Assembly (NCBI RefSeq): GCF_902774605.1
Contig: NZ_CACYJE010000015.1
Coordinates: 1 to 32,423 of the forward strand
Length of the DNA: 32,423 bases
Reading direction: 5' to 3'
Source of the DNA: an uncultured Methanobrevibacter sp.
GTDB taxonomy: Archaea; Methanobacteriota; Methanobacteria; Methanobacteriales; Methanobacteriaceae
Below are positions 32,325 through 32,423 of this stretch, one piece after another. The notes under the pieces are model-generated. The model ran no database searches, was not told the origin of the DNA, and saw only the letters and a program-made list of their open reading frames with translations. How positions within the stretch are numbered: the first letter of the stretch is position 1; each line of letters begins with the position of its first letter. The position numbers and the translations under genes were made by a program.

Positions 32325-32423
32325 ATTGAACTACCTCGACCTTGGCAGAGGTCGAGGATTCTTACTTCACGGGCTGGTACTTTCCCACGAAAGTAGTATT
32401 ACCGTGCTATCCCCCCAGTCCCT
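32325..32423 (-). mobile_element. Right end (omega-RNA region) of a probable IS200/IS605-type TnpB element
   Basis: The last bases form a compact structure. Stem 1 is CCTCGACCT (32334-32342) with AGGTCGAGG (32349-32357), loop of six. Stem 2 is TACTTTC (32378-32384) with GAAAGTA (32389-32395), loop CCAC. An outer helix, CACGG (32368-32372) with CCGTG (32402-32406), encloses stem 2. On the minus strand the order 'CCGTGAAGTAAGAATCC' + GACC hairpin + TAGTTCAA matches the right end of IS605/IS1341-like elements, which is also the 3' scaffold of the omega-RNA used by TnpB. The tnpB gene would lie beyond 32423 on the minus strand. The element end is about 32325-32330 by inference. Confidence 0.65.

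Noticed and set aside
1-32423. tRNA or rRNA genes
   Set aside because: No cloverleaf-like sequence with TTCRA arm or any rRNA signature was found by eye on either strand; a covariance search (tRNAscan-SE) would be decisive.

Overview
The window looks like a chromosomal piece of a Methanobrevibacter-type methanogenic archaeon. It is AT-rich and carries a purely archaeal gene cluster: RNase P subunit 4, S19e, a PDCD5-type protein, L39e, L31e, aIF6, L18a/LX, prefoldin alpha and FtsY. It is also full of long secreted adhesin-like proteins whose C-termini are lysine-rich Ig-like domains with the recurring 'fKGKtYKaKTNKkG' signature. This genus assignment is inference from gene content; no 16S or marker search was possible.

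Layout. 1-1373 is the 3' end of an adhesin-like gene (+). 1553-4702 is a patchwork: a truncated sodium:solute symporter, two PD-(D/E)XK (Rpn-like) nuclease genes, a decayed copy of the end of one of them, and a sugar O-acetyltransferase. 4945-7133 (-) holds four small secreted proteins, three of them paralogues. 7396-8075 is a broken adhesin. 8300-10418 has a small membrane protein, an intact sodium:amino-acid symporter and a DUF4258-like protein. 10805-14166 (-) is a two-gene unit of secreted TIM-barrel glycosidase-like proteins. 14445-16976 (-) is ftsY followed by a CapA-type surface protein. 17117-24480 is an accessory island: a giant beta-helix/Ig adhesin whose signal peptide is out of frame, an AT-rich gap, an unrecognised 455-residue protein with an excellent ribosome binding site, and a secreted Asp/Trp/Lys-rich protein. 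24592-28541 (-) is the information-processing operon. 28746-32272 (-) is a defence/addiction zone: a VapBC-like pair, a frameshifted DUF4143 ATPase behind three 23-bp-spaced repeats, and a Panacea (SocA-like) antitoxin with a frameshifted partner. The last ~95 bases look like the right end (omega-RNA region) of an IS200/IS605-type TnpB element that continues outside the window.

How the genes relate. Most of the accessory content is cell-surface biology: secretion through SRP/FtsY, adhesins, glycosidase-like enzymes and a CapA protein, all facing a presumed pseudomurein wall. The other accessory theme is genome conflict: PD-(D/E)XK genes, toxin-antitoxin pairs, an ATPase and an IS end. In Euryarchaeota ftsY normally follows pfdA directly; here about 7.6 kb separates them, so the island is probably a lineage-specific insertion. 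At least eight single-base indels are visible, all in surface or conflict genes and none in the housekeeping operon. They could be real decay or variation, or assembly error.
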